DNA of 64,000 nucleotides from Enoplosus armatus (lineage: Eukaryota; Chordata; Actinopteri; Centrarchiformes; Enoplosidae), in the NCBI RefSeq assembly GCF_043641665.1, contig NC_092198.1:10057001-10121000 (forward strand), read 5' to 3'. How positions within the stretch are numbered: position 1 is the first letter of the stretch; every line of letters starts with the position of its first letter. The notes under the pieces are model-generated. The model was given only the letters and a program-made list of their open reading frames with translations, was not told the DNA's origin and searched no databases. Below, piece after piece: positions 45,690 through 58,434 of this stretch. The position numbers and the translations under genes are program-made.

Positions 45690-45845
45690 GTGTTTTCCAA
45701 ACAGGAGTGTGTTGTGTGTGCAAACCACCAATTACATTCGCTCCTAATTACGCACTTAAAGACGTAATTAGGCCTGCCTGTTCCATTGCTACACAAAGAG
45801 ATATCACAGTAAGGCACTCTGTGGAGGGAGAGGGTTCACACGCAG
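45690..45845. promoter_or_regulatory. Candidate cis-regulatory block 4 (paired TAATTA sites)
   Basis: Three homeodomain cores in 45 bases: CCAATTACATT at about 45728, CCTAATTACG with TAATTA at 45745-45750, and GTAATTAGG with TAATTA at 45765-45770, the latter two 20 bases apart (about two helical turns). Repeat-free and AT-balanced, immediately before a long (CA)n tract. Looks like a neural-type enhancer core; inference only. Confidence 0.35.
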
Positions 45846-45847
45846 GC

Positions 45848-45851
<4 letters not shown>

Positions 45852-45914
<63 letters not shown>
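45852..45914 (+). repeat. Long (CA)n microsatellite
   Basis: About 31 CA units without interruption, one of the longest in the window. Flank to 46740 has no gene-like signal. Confidence 0.95.
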
Positions 45915-45917
<3 letters not shown>

Positions 45918-46744
45918 TTTAATTAACATATAAATCGTGCACACTTAACATATATGGAAACCAACTTGGAAACAAATATAATGGCTTGTTATAGGTTTTA
46001 TGTGCTATGGGTTGAGTTTTTAGAATGGCTGAGAGGGCTCAATGCACTGCAACGTAAGAAAATACATGCAAATGAATAAAACACAAAGAAACACTTCTTC
46101 ACTACTTTGACAATGTATGTCACATTAGAGAAAAATGCTGCAAATAAATATAACATGAGCAAATTAGGAAATGCAATCACGCAAGTGACCTAAACCTAAA
46201 ACCCAAAATAATGAGCTGAAAAACACTAAAATGCTCCCCAGAGCTGGGGGGAACTGCAGGGTTGGGTGATATTTATATATTTATATTTAATAATAATTAT
46301 AATAATGTGGGTTCTTCACTACCAGCGACCCCTTTCACTAAAAGTCATCATTTCATCTATTTCAAATATAAAAATGTTGATTGAAGCTGCTTTGAAGTAC
46401 AGTGCATTTAGCACTTGGCCACCGTAATTTTGAACAAATTGCATCAGTCAGGATGTCCATGTGCTGTGCTAAAGCCGTGCTTTAATGCTCAGTGTCCCCT
46501 TCTTCATCCTCTGTTGCCTCTGTCTAAACTACACTATCTAATAAAAACATCACCGCCTTTAAAAGAATTACCTAAAACGCCAATAAATGTGATCAAAATA
46601 AAGATATGACACCCTGGGAAATCTCAGACAGAAGCGCATAAATACACCTAATCGTTACCTCAACAAGCATGCTGGGGCATCCGAGGCACCGAGCTACAAG
46701 AGGAATGAGGCACGAGCCTTCGTCTGAACCTTGAGATATGAGCG

Positions 46745-46745
<1 letters not shown>

Positions 46746-46777
<32 letters not shown>

Positions 46778-46925
46778 TGTGTGTGTATTTAGCAGCCCTC
46801 ACTCTCTAGCTGGCTGCTTAAGAATCCAGTCACATCTCTTGCTAGCAGGCAGGCAGTAAGGCGCTTTCACGCTCACAGGTTTGCTTTGGTTGGGTCTAAT
46901 ACCCCTTTCTCTCTCTGCATGTGTA

Positions 46926-46966
<41 letters not shown>

Positions 46967-47083
46967 ATGCGTGCATGAGCATATGCCTAAATCTGACTGT
47001 ATGTGTGTCTTACTCCCCACTTCTTTGTTTCTTTACTTTCTGTTTCTGTGCGACAGTTGTGTGTTCATGTTTATACCATGTGA

Positions 47084-47132
<49 letters not shown>
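46746..47132 (+). repeat. Series of (GT)n microsatellites
   Basis: (GT)n at 46746-46786, 46934-46966 and 47092-47132, followed by (CA)n at 47218-47237 and (GA)n at 47381-47407. No coding signal between them; repetitive Cys/Val or Thr/His frames here are microsatellite translations. Confidence 0.9.
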
Positions 47133-47134
<2 letters not shown>

Positions 47135-47378
47135 GGCTCTCGGCAGCACTGATAAACCCACTTAGACTCTCCCCTGATCTGTTCGCTCTGGGCTGGCAGC
47201 CCCCTGCCTTGGCTGACACACACACACACACACACACATACGCACACAGAGCCCTCTGCTTTAGCTGCTAGCTGATCTGTGACGGCCTGCCACTCAAACG
47301 CAGCTCCGTTGAGACACTGCACAAAGGAGAAGAGGAGGCTGGGAGTGGAGGGAGGAAGGGAGGAGGTGGTGGTGGGGT

Positions 47379-47410
<32 letters not shown>

Positions 47411-48329
47411 TCAGTGTCTTTCTTCAGGGTGCCTGCTAGCTCCCGCTCTCTGGCTGTCTCCTTATCTCCCTACTCCTCACTCTCCTCCACCTGACTGGCT
47501 TTGGCAGCTGCTCTTCACTCCCCGACTCCCCTCCCCTTTTCTCTCCCTTACCCCCCCCCTCGTCTCTATTTCCTCCTGTCTTTATTTTCCTACCTGAGCG
47601 AATGCCAGTTCATCACGCCCTCATTTACTTCTCAAGATGGGAGGACTTAGCAAAAGATGAAAGGGGAGAGGCAAAGAGGAAGACAGAGAGGCAGAGCATG
47701 TCATGGAGACAGTCTGCAAAGGCATTTTGCGCAAAAATTGTACTGTATGGAACAGAGGAAAACATGGTTTGTCAAGGAAACATAATGATGTACAGTGAGA
47801 GAAACAGAGGGAAGAGGAGATGAAGACAGAGAGGAGGAGCAGAGGAAACCTGTACAGTTTTGTGTATCACTGGAATGCAGCAGCAGCTGGAGACCGTTCG
47901 TGCAGCTCCCAGTGTTTGAATTTCTACCGCAACCCAAACATCTACTCCCATACTATAAACAAACTGTCGAAATTATTAAAGGATTGGTGCACACAATTAC
48001 AAAAAAACATTTTTCTCACTTCTAGTGGTATCCAGCAATTTGGTTTTATTTGTCCGGGTTTTAAGCAGGATGAAATACGTTTTATGATCTGATCCCTCGA
48101 TCAACAGGGCATCATTTGTCTGCGCCTTCCAAAACTGTTCCAAATCACTGTCGAAAAATAGATCTATTTTATGATGTGTTAAAATAACTACTTTGTTAAG
48201 GTTGGGGGGGGGGGGTTCTTTTTCATGGTTGCAATGATAAACACATTGTAAAGAATATAGAAAGATCGTGGTCATCCTTAAAAAAGCAACAATATTGGAA
48301 ATGGTCTCCCATGTTAAAGTCTGACGTTT

Positions 48330-48725
48330 TGTCACCTGACTTCCTCCTTTGCTTTCGCCATGATTACTACGGCCACTAGAGGGCTTTGTCACCTGAGCGT
48401 AAACATATGTTTTTTTGGGGCACTTGGAGATACGACTGATTTCTGCTTCCACCACAATACAATGGAGGTAAATGGAATCCCATTTGTGGTGCTTACACAA
48501 AAATCAACTCTTTGTAGAAACCGTGCAGTGCCGGTACTCTGAGTAATCAGAGTTTTCAAAGGGACTATTTCTTTAGTAGAAAGTAGTTCTCATGACAACT
48601 GTGGACTGCGAGGTCTTTGATTCAGTGTAAGCAACACCAAATTCCATTCACTTCCATTGTATTGCGGTGGCGGCAGAATATATTGTCAGATATCTCAAAA
48701 CAACTGTTTTTCTAATAAATAATGA
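48330..48725. repeat. Foldback MITE (family D)
   Basis: Left arm: TTTTTTTGGGGCACTTGGAG, ATACGACTGATTTCTGCTTC, then CACCACAATACAATGGAGGT and AAATGGAAT. Right arm: ATTCCATTCACTTCCATTGT, ATTGCGGTGGCGGCAGAAT and ATTGTCAGATATCTCAAAAC, the inverse of the left. Arm length about 80 bp around a spacer of about 120-140 bp. Outer boundaries are approximate and target-site duplications were not resolved. No protein encoded. Confidence 0.7.
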
Positions 48726-49599
48726 CTACTGTTTTCCATCGCCACACAACAGTCAGACAAAGTTAGTGACTAGCTCGTGAACACAGAGGAGCATTCAGGG
48801 GCTAATGAGCCAAATATTTCCCGGAGGAGCTGGTGGAGACCAAAATAGAGCTAAAAGGAGAGTGAATATTGAGCTTACGCGCATCAGGTGGCCAGAAACA
48901 CAACTCCAAATGAATGCAGATGTTGCTCTGTGTAATGTGTAAATAGGCAACAGTTTGCTTACATGTTTGCTATAACAATGTTTACAGCTTGTTGCGCTGC
49001 CCCCAAGTAGCCAAAAAAAAACATTAGTGCAGGTTTTAGGGAATAAAAAAAAGTGGTTCTGAAAAAGCTGGAGTAGGGATTTTCCTCGTCAGCATGTGGC
49101 TGGGAAATCAACACTACAGCAGCTTCTGCCGCTGTGTTTCATTAAGGTGAAGATTGTGTGAAAGTGAGAAAACAATGCGTGACAAAACAGTCCTGATAGT
49201 GGAAGCTTCTATATGTGCCGGCCCAGAGGGAGAAAGATAAAGGAAAAGACACAGTGGGACAGAGCAGGAAAGCAAAAGACAAATAGAAATTGAGAAAACA
49301 GAAAAACAGGGCCGTGAGCCCCAACAAGCCGAATGACAGCAACAAAGTTGGCGACAAGATTGAGGTGGAGTAAAGAGACAAAGGAAGGAGTTTGTGGTGG
49401 AAGAGAAAGAGCGTGCTCAGCAATATGGATCCATAGCCCTGGGTTAGAGAAGACAGAGAGAACTCTTCATCAGCACCTCGACTGCTGCCGATATCGCTGA
49501 GTCATCATCGCCCCGATACACAGCTGCAGGATTTAAAAAAAGGCCTCCTCTAACATCATCACCTAACATCATCACCTTCATTATCACTCACTGGCCTCG

Positions 49600-49960
49600 T
49601 CATTATCACCACACAAGATAAAAGCCGTCAGGTGCGTCACTCAGTGCGCGAGAAAGCCAAAAATATTCACTTTTAATTCACTTTCTAAACGAATCACACT
49701 GTTGGTGGAGTTCATCCCTTTAACTATTCTTCCTGAAGCCTAGTGGGAGACGCCTGGAGCTATTGGGCATCTTTCCCGGTGCCAGCCTCGCACCTGCCCC
49801 TGGCAAAAACAAAATAACTATGCAAAACTCTCACTCTCACAGGCTTCCTCTCCTTCCTAGTTTCCTCTTTTTCCTCTTTCAGTTTTTAATTAAACTGAAG
49901 CAGAGGGCTGCGAAAACCTGCTACTAATTACACAGCCGCTGCCTCTCTCTCTCTCCCTCT
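49600..49960. promoter_or_regulatory. Candidate cis-regulatory block 5
   Basis: Contains GCACTCAGTGCGCGAGAAAG-like sequence, TTTTAATTCACTTTC, TTTTTAATTAAACTGAAGCA (TTAATTAA palindrome at about 49887) and GCTACTAATTACACAGCCGC, ending in a pyrimidine-rich (CT)n tract to about 50045. Repeat-free and rich in homeodomain cores. About 20 kb upstream of pou3f2 and 10 kb from gprc6a; conservation untested. Confidence 0.3.
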
Positions 49961-50713
49961 TTCTCTTCTGTTTGCTTGTTTCTCCTCTCCTCTCCATTCA
50001 CCTCCCTCCCTCCCTCTCTCTCCCCCTCTCCCTCTCTCTCTTCCCTCCTCTCTGAGCTGAGCTGGAGCTCCGCCAACAGCCTGTGGAATCACTTACCAGC
50101 AACCACGGCGGGGGAGAGAACGTACACATGTCGGCGTGTACACACACACACACATACACACTGGCACAAATGCGTGCGTGCACAGATGCAGACGAGCCCG
50201 TTCCCAAGTCAAAATGTGCAGAATCAAAACACACACTCAGGTCACACTCAAGACATCTTGACACACTCCTGCTTACCCATTTGGTGTCTTTGCTTTCCCG
50301 CTGTGTAACTCTGTGTGTGTGTGTGAGTGTGTGTTGCAGGCACGAGGGTGATCAGCTCCCTAATGAGAGAGAACACTAATCATATTTCACACTGACACAA
50401 ACACAATCACAACATCTGTATCTACTGTGGCCCACCCCACCCCCTTTCCTCCATCTTTCACCTCAATCCCCTGCTTCCCTTTCCATCATACTCTCATCTT
50501 TCTATCACTTCCTTTTCTCCTCTGTCCTCTTTCTCTTTTTTTTCCCTTCCTGGAGTGATCAAGCAGACCTTGAATACACTGAGATCGAAAGCCTGAGATT
50601 GACACCCCTCTCGCACTGTTCTCCTTTGCTTCATCAAACCATGTATCTCTTCTCTTTTTCTGTCTCTCCTTTCCATCTTAATACAGCACGCTCTTATTTA
50701 AGCTGGTGCTTTT

Positions 50714-50731
50714 GGGGGGGGGGGGGGGGGG
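50714..50731 (+). repeat. G18 homopolymer
   Basis: Eighteen consecutive G after a T-run. Quadruplex-prone and assembly-error-prone. The surroundings from 50050 to 51700 contain no supported gene. Confidence 0.9.
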
Positions 50732-51702
50732 CGACACTGTAATTTAACAGCAGGTCGTCCAATCCATCACACAGACAATGTACACACACTGCTGCCATGC
50801 ATCACCTGCAGGCGAGTGTGTGCATTTGTGGCTGTGGTGTGTTTGAGTAAGGGAGAGCAAAAGAGTAAATCAGTGAGAAGCAAAAAGGGGGAGGCAGATC
50901 GGGGGGTGGGATGTGGGGGCACAGAGAGAAAAAAGGGTGAGATAACACAGAGTGTAATACAAAGGCAAGTCTAGAGTCATATCCACAGAGGAAACACACA
51001 ATAACGGCTCTGAGCAGTGTTGGACACAGGAGGGAGTGATGAAACAGGAGTGGTAGCTTGATGATAGGCGGTGGTGAGATGCAGCTTTTGCTAAAGTAGC
51101 TGGACAGCAGTAGTGGGCGGGACACAGAAGCCCCCTCTGCCGCAATCAAGCCTCTGTCACCATCTGGACGCCATTTTAAAACCATCAGCTCTGGCTCCCC
51201 ATGTAAACAAGGGCACGACCCCAAACATGCTCTCCTCACTAAATGGGCTCTTTCTGGCAGCTGCAGACCCCAAAATGGCTGACTTTGTGGGGTGAGAGTT
51301 GGAGCCAGAATGGCTGACTGACTGTATTGCAGGGGGAGGGCGTTCTGTTCGTCATTACTGCAGCATTTCTGACTGTGTACAGAAGATGTTAAGGCTGTCA
51401 TTTATCCAAAATGTGTTAGCAGTAGTGAGTTTGGCGCTCCAGCACCCCCAGAATGGATGACTTTGAGGAAAAGGGGATGCATGGTGTCTGGTTCAATTGG
51501 ATTTTACATTTGCTCCAATCTGGAGACAGATAAGGGAAGATGTGATGGATTATCAGGACAACCCAATAAACAGCAGTTTTTTTAAATGCAGAACCAAGTA
51601 GCTAATACTTGTATGGATCTAATAATCATGAAAATTTCCTAAATCTAATCTTAGATTTTTATGGAGTGGTTTAATTCTTTACATTGAGGCAGTAACAATA
51701 TT

Positions 51703-51935
51703 CAAGGCTGCGACTAACAAATTCTTCCGTTATCATTAGTCAAAAATCATCCTCAAAATGTAAAAAAAAAAAATTGTGAAAAATGCCCATCACAATCACA
51801 ATTTCTCAAAGCCTAAATTGACGTCTTCAAATTGTTTTGTCTGACCAACAGTTCAAACTCCAGTGATATTTAATTTACAATCATGGAGGACTTGAGGACT
51901 AAAACTGTCGCTAATGAATTGTTTCAGCTCCAATA
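51703..51935. repeat. MITE-like repeat (family B), inverted-end copy
   Basis: Left end AAGGCTGCGACTAACAAATT, interior TTGTTTTGTCTGACCAACAG, right end TAATGAATTGTTTCAGCTCC. The two ends (GCTGCGACTAAC and GTTTCAGCTC) are the standard termini of this family, so this copy spans the whole element. Confidence 0.6.
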
Positions 51936-52244
51936 ACGGGAAATTACTTTAGTGACATACAGTTATGTTAAGAAGCCAGCAAAAATATGTGTAAAAAATA
52001 AAAATTCTTGCTATTACAGGTCCACCCTTTTCTCTAAAATAAGTGTTAGCTATTGGTGCCATTCCACCAACAGGTTAACTTTAATTGGCATTTAGATTAA
52101 CACAAACAAATAAGCAAACAAGGATCATGAATGGCAGATTATTAAGAATTAGGATGTGCTTACATGGACAGAGATAGAGAGATAGAGTCTATGACAGTGA
52201 AAAACAGAGGGAGCTTGTCAGAGGGATGTGTGTATTCCTACGGG

Positions 52245-52249
<5 letters not shown>

Positions 52250-52308
<59 letters not shown>
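52250..52308 (+). repeat. Long (GT)n microsatellite
   Basis: About 29 GT units. A small tandem of GATATGGTAAT (three copies) lies at about 52455-52488. Confidence 0.95.
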
Positions 52309-52999
52309 GTCCATATGTGTGAGTGTGTCTGTGAACATGTGTGTTTGTGAGCAACACAAAGAGAAACAGTTGAAGATCTGATGCAAAGTTCAGACACGCG
52401 CACATGCGTGCAAACACACACACAGATGCATATCGCAGGCAGAAGTATGATAATGACATGGTAATGATATGGTAATGATATGGTAATCTGGCAACATTAT
52501 TCTGCCCACCAGAGACTAGGAGGGAGAAGAACCTGCCACAAACTGCACACACACACTCTCTTTCACACTCACACACACATGCGCACGCACACACCAGTGC
52601 ACAGGGATATGGTGAAATCTATGGACTGACATGGCTAAGGAGAGTTGGAACAGTGTGGGGGAAGGAGTGTGTTGTTGTCAAATGTTGGTGGTGAGAGGAA
52701 GTATCTTTGGTCGATTACACACACACATTTTAGCAGGAAATTGTAACTGCACCACTTCACAAAACTTGCTGTGCTGCGGAGGAAAATTTCCACAAAAAAC
52801 ATTTCTTAACTCATGGTTCACTTACTAGCTTTCTTTTAGCTTTTCAGCCTAACCACTCCTGATGACAACTGAGCAAACTTCATCTGCTGATGAACTGCCA
52901 CAAGATAAGCTCAGGAAGAAGACTAGTGAGCGGACTTTGAGTTAAAACATTTTTGTCAATCTACTTTTTCCAAGGTCAAGAATGAGCCTTTATGTTCAA

Positions 53000-53009
<10 letters not shown>

Positions 53010-53048
<39 letters not shown>
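53010..53048 (+). repeat. (AT)n/(GT)n microsatellite
   Basis: ATATATATAT followed by about 19 GT units, then an AT-rich stretch. From 53050 to 53850 I see only AT-rich unique sequence. Confidence 0.9.
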
Positions 53049-53049
<1 letters not shown>

Positions 53050-53869
53050 TTATAAAGATAAAGAAAGTATATATATTGTGGGAGAAGTCTGAAATAAACC
53101 TGAAAACTGACCAACAGCATCAAAATAGGGAAGTTGAGCATAAAGCAGTTGACTATTAATAGACCTTTTATTACACAGGCTGTGACTTTTTACATTGAAT
53201 ACAACACTGCCACCCCCTGGATAAACCTCTACACTGCACTATTCATGTTTATCCACATATTTGTCTATCAACAGTCTATTAAAAAACGTGAACATTATAC
53301 AATATTACTATGTATATGAATAAAACATCACTATAACCTAATATCCATTTATTGTTCAGGTGACCTTACTGTTCTTTATGGAATATTTTCTCAAGATTAT
53401 AGCTTTGTGGGGATTGTCTCCTTGTCAAATCTACTGGACTACAATAGTTCATTTTGATGTAACCATCTATCTAACAAAAAGTATGGATGATTTAAGTCAT
53501 CCCTTGTGTACAAACGATTGAGGAGTAAAGTGAAGGGAAAGGAAATACAAAACAAATCATCAGATTGTTCACAAAAACAAACCTGAGCATGAAAGTCCAC
53601 ATACTGTCTTTTTTTCCCCCAGAGCTTTCAATCGCATCTTGTATTTACGATGTCTATACAGTATATTTACTGTTTACTGAGCAAACGCCATTTGCTGAGG
53701 AAGACCACAAGGTGCTGTAGAAAAATCTAGTAAGAGGAACTTGATTTTTCAATGTGAAGAAGTAAAGCTGCTTCCAAAGATAAATTGCTGCTAAAAGATT
53801 GCTCAACACCATTCCTATTTCCTTACCTCCCTACCTTTCTGACTCTCTTCCTCCCTGGTTGTCAGTGTT

Positions 53870-54180
53870 TCCCTAGCTGCTCCCCTTTAAGTGGTTGTGA
53901 TTGACAGGTGGGCTATATCCATGCAATATCACCCAGTGCACGTTCCTATTCCCTCCTGGAGCCTTCATCCACCGGTCAAATTAACCTTCCGTGCCAACGG
54001 GAGGGGGCCCTGCGTGGGCCAATCAGCAGGTGATTAGGCCGGGGGTGGGAGGGGTGAGGGGTCACCGCGATGGGGCCATCGCAAGCCTGATTGGTTTCAA
54101 TCAGCAGCCAGCCGCAAGGACAGCTGGGAGCTGAGCCGCAGTGAGCGCTAATCAACGCGTCCCACAGTGAGGCATGAACA
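53870..54180. promoter_or_regulatory. Candidate cis-regulatory block 6
   Basis: Motif-dense and repeat-free: GGCCAATCAGCAGGTGATTA (about 54017-54036, CCAAT/PBX-like site plus CAGGTG E-box plus ATTA), CCTGATTGGTTTCAATCAGC (about 54086-54105) and GAGCGCTAATCAACGCG. Repeated TGATTGG/CCAATCA are PBX/MEIS- or NF-Y-like. This 300-base block is the best candidate non-coding element in the right half of the pou3f2-gprc6a interval. A (CA)n follows at 54184-54210. Confidence 0.4.
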
Positions 54181-55629
54181 GTCACCACACACACACACAC
54201 ACACACAACACACACATACACACAGGTAGATTGACGCCGCTGTATACACACTGACAACACGGACATCACTGTGTGTACACATTCACACAGAGACAAGACA
54301 CACACACAAATACACACAGCAAGACATGGGAAGCAGAAATGAGCAGTCAAGACCACAACAGATAAACAGAAAATCCCATAATGGAAAACCAGAGAAAAAA
54401 GAGAGAGAGAGACGGAGGGAGAGAGACATGCTCACAGCAACCACAGACCATCACAGTAAATTGAATGACTAATTGCATTGGATTCGTTAATTTGACCACT
54501 GGCACATCTGATAGGGGCCCCCGTGACATTGGTTAGCGATGCTCTGTCCTACAAACCACAACAACCACCTCCTCTATGATGTCTCAAATGTGGAACAATT
54601 CAGATTCTCTCCGCTATGTCTGATGCTATGCTAAGTCTGGTTCAAATCTCAGTAAAGCATATACAGCATCGACCAATGACTAATCAGAAGAGATGGGAGA
54701 AGTCACAAAGAGCATATTATAGCTCATCTTCCGTGCGTTGAAAGCGGAGAAGACACACTGATCTGCTCTGGTTTCTACTTAGGACAGTCGGTGTTAGTCA
54801 CTTCTTTGGGTGGGACCATTAGGAGGAATGTCAGCAGAGCTACAGGAGGAGGATCTGGGTGTGTTTTATCAACATTATGACAAAGAGACTTGGGTGAAGG
54901 CTGAATGAATGTAAAATGATCATGCCACAGCTCCATTTCTTCTCTTTTCTCCTTACAAGGAACACAAAAATCAAACAGGGTCTTCCCCCTAATCACATGT
55001 TGAGACAAATATGCAGAAAAGCAGGTTCTTCCTTTATTTTCACAATCGCAAAACAAGGAAGGGAAACATTTTTAATTGGTTGTCCGGCACCGTGAGTCAT
55101 CAGTTTCCTTTTTACAGAGTGAACAGTCAGTCAGACAAAAGCCTCTTCTGTAGAGCACTAAATATAGACAACAGAATCAGTCACATCTTTTCATTCACTT
55201 CTTCCGCCTTCACAAGGTAATGATAGTATGAGACAAGAGAAAATACTCATTTCAGAGAGCTGCTATTAATCTATTCATGAGATTCATGAGACTTGGAGAT
55301 TTGCTTGACTTCAAGAAAAGTTTATTTTCAAGACTAATAAATATGTTTGCCTGATTACGTTTGTGTGAAATGATTTCAACCTCTAGAAAGTTGCTCTTTA
55401 TTCTCAACCATAAATATATACAAAAACATAACAGAAAAACAGATGTTTCAAGATGGTAATGCAATTATTATAAAAGAACTGAGTCTTGTCTCAAGTATTT
55501 TTGTATCAGTACAAAGAAAAAATTCTCCAAATTAAACCACCAGTAAGTATGGTGATCATACTGTAAGCACCTGAAGAGCTACAATCATTCATTTGAGAGT
55601 GTGTTTGTCCTTAAATACTTCTAATATAA

Positions 55630-55805
55630 CATTTAGAGCTGTAATGATTCCACAATTAATCGATTAGTCAATCAGCAAAAAGTTTGAAAATTAATTCTAA
55701 TTAAGTAATTTTTCAAGCCACAAGAAAATATAAAAACAAAACAATTAATTTAGAAAATAATAAGCTCATTAATGAATGATGGAAATGTTAGTGGCGGCCC
55801 TAATA
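55630..55805. repeat. MITE-like repeat (family B), downstream of the gprc6a-like gene
   Basis: TTTAGAGCTGTAATGATTCC, then AATTAATCGATTAGTCAATC and a right end with AAATGTTAGTGGCGGCCCTA. It ends about 70 bases before the receptor stop codon, so it could be transcribed as 3'UTR of the minus-strand gene. A minus-strand AATAAA is at 55402-55397. Confidence 0.6.
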
Positions 55806-55874
55806 ATATTTGAACCTTTACATTTTGTGCTGCAGTTATGAATATTTTAATGGACATTTTTGAACTATTGTGAA

Positions 55875-58377
55875 TCACTTTGGTATTGATCCTGGCAAAC
55901 TAAAATATCTCTTTAGCTGTCTCTTATTGAAAAGGTGGTTGTTCTGCAGCCTAGTGAGCTGTGGGTTCAAGACTGGAGAGAGAGAGCATGATGACAGACC
56001 AGAGCTCATGGATGGGCTTTGATCACTCAGTGGGTCTAATGACAGTGAATTTGACGTCTGTGACTCCACATTTAAAGCAGGGTTTTGGATCCCTTCAGAG
56101 CTCAATGAAGATGAGACTCGATTCCCGCTTTCCTCATCTACGATATCACCCATGGAATAATTTCTAATTTCCTGGCGGAATGCGCTCTCTGTGTTTGCTT
56201 CCTGCTTAAACAGAATAATGTAACACTTTGTGAAGAACTGACAAAACAGGATGCCGTAGGCTGAGATGAGGATGACGCCCATCTCCACTGCTGGAAGGTA
56301 CCGGCCAGTGACAGTGACATAAACTGGGCCAAAGATGATCCAGCAGATGAAGTAAATCAGCATACTAAAGGTGATGAACTTTGCATCATTGTAACTGTGA
56401 GGCAGATTTCTGCCCTTGAAAGCAACACCAAAGCAGATGAGAGCCAAAACGCCAATATAGCCTAACATGGCTCCAAATGCAGGAAATGACGTCTCATTGC
56501 AATGAAACAGACGCTCCTCTCTGTTTTTCAATTTCTCCCATTTGGGCCTTGGAGACTTAAGTGCGAGCCACAGGGCACAGATGAGCACTTGACCTGACAA
56601 GCACACTGCAATAATTATGTAAGGCTGGTAGAGCTTCTTCAGGACTCTCCTAACGCTGGGGTCAAACTCAAAGGCCAAGATGATCTTGAAGGACTTGACC
56701 ATGATGCAGGAGACACACAGGGTGAAGCTCAAGCCAAACAGTACCTGCCGTGCTTGGCACTGCCAGTGTTTGGGTTTACCACCAAATAATATCACACTCA
56801 CAAATGTGCCCAAGAGAGAGAGGAGGAGGAGGATGCAGATGGGACCCACAGATGCGCGCACAACAGGGGTATTCCAGCGTGCAAGGAAGATGATCCCAAC
56901 AACAAGAGTAAGCAGTGCCCCTAGAGCAGTAAATGCCAGCAGCGTTTTATGATACTTATCATTCCATGTCAGAAAGACAGGTGTCTTGGAGAGACACTTT
57001 GCGCTTCCATTGTTGGAGAAATGGGTCTCAGTATTGCACTGATGACACTTTGTTGAATCTGCAAACAGAGGACAAATGGTCATTATTATCTTCAAGTTAG
57101 GTATATAGTTGACAAGATGATAGGCCTCATAGTATTAGCAGAGTTCTCATTGTGTCGTTTCTCATTGTTTTGTTTTTTTATTGCATTATACAGGTCATTG
57201 ATGTTATTGGTGTTTACTTTAGTCTGATTCTCACCGCTGGTGTTGGAAAAGTAGTCTCTAGGACAGGGGTGGCATTCATAGCAGCAAACAGGCTGGCCCT
57301 GACTTGACTGCTTCCTGAAGCCTGGAGTACAGCTTCTTGAGCACCTGGAAATCACCTGTCCCTGAAAAGAGAAAGTATCCTCATCAAGCACTTCTTTGGT
57401 AGACTTCATTAATATACAGTACAGCCTTTGAGAAATAGGAAGAACAAGACAATTAAAGCTTTGGTGAAACACTAAACAAGACAAAACAAGAGTCTTTAGC
57501 CACGCTAGCAGCTTTGTGAGGCTGTGAGTGCTAACATGCATGCCAACATTTGCCAATTAAAATGTCAACCTCATGGTGGTGCTAGGGTGAAAGTCAGGAG
57601 ATCATCAAAGTCAGTAAGATTCATTCTTCTGGGGACTATAGATGTCTATACAACAGTTCATGGCAATCCATCCAACAGTTGCTGAGATATTTAAATGTGC
57701 ACCAATGTGGTAGACCAACTAACAATGCCTTCCATAAAATCACGCTGCTAACATGGACCGTAGAGAATGAGGCTACATAGAATACTAATATAAGAGTGAT
57801 AAATTCATCAGAAGAAGGCAAATCCTTACTGTGACACTGTGGACATCTTGATATGTTTTTTGTGAGACGAAAGTCAGCTCCTTGTTTTCTATACTGTAAC
57901 GAGCAACAATGTAGTGAACGTCCACAAAGGTTGGTGAGGACTGCCTCCACAGGATGACATCATATCCTGAGTTGAGGTCACCCCTGTTGTCAAACGAATA
58001 GTTTTTCCCATCCATGTGGAACTTTGCTTTCCTTAATGCTCCTCGTAACTGAAAGTGAAAAAGTGTTGAAAACGATGTGAGTTTGTGATTCTCATTTCAT
58101 TTTCATTTCATGTCATATATCTTAAAGGACCAGTGTGTAGGATTTAGGGGGATACTGGTTCTTTAAATCTGCAATAACTGATTTTTTGGCCCCTTGGGGG
58201 CAGCGTAAGCACAAGACTGATATATTATCATCATATAAAGTTTATATTTTGCGAAATTGTGAGCGAACAGTGGTCTATTCATACATCCAGCAAATGAGGA
58301 GCAACATTAGCATTCATTTGGAGTCATGTTTCAAAGCCATGTGATGAATGTTATGTAATGTTTTAATCATGCACATA

Positions 58378-58434
<57 letters not shown>

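Noticed and set aside
50802..51401. 199-codon minus-strand frame
   Set aside because: Biased Ser/Pro/Leu composition, no domain, no splice or start context; treated as chance.
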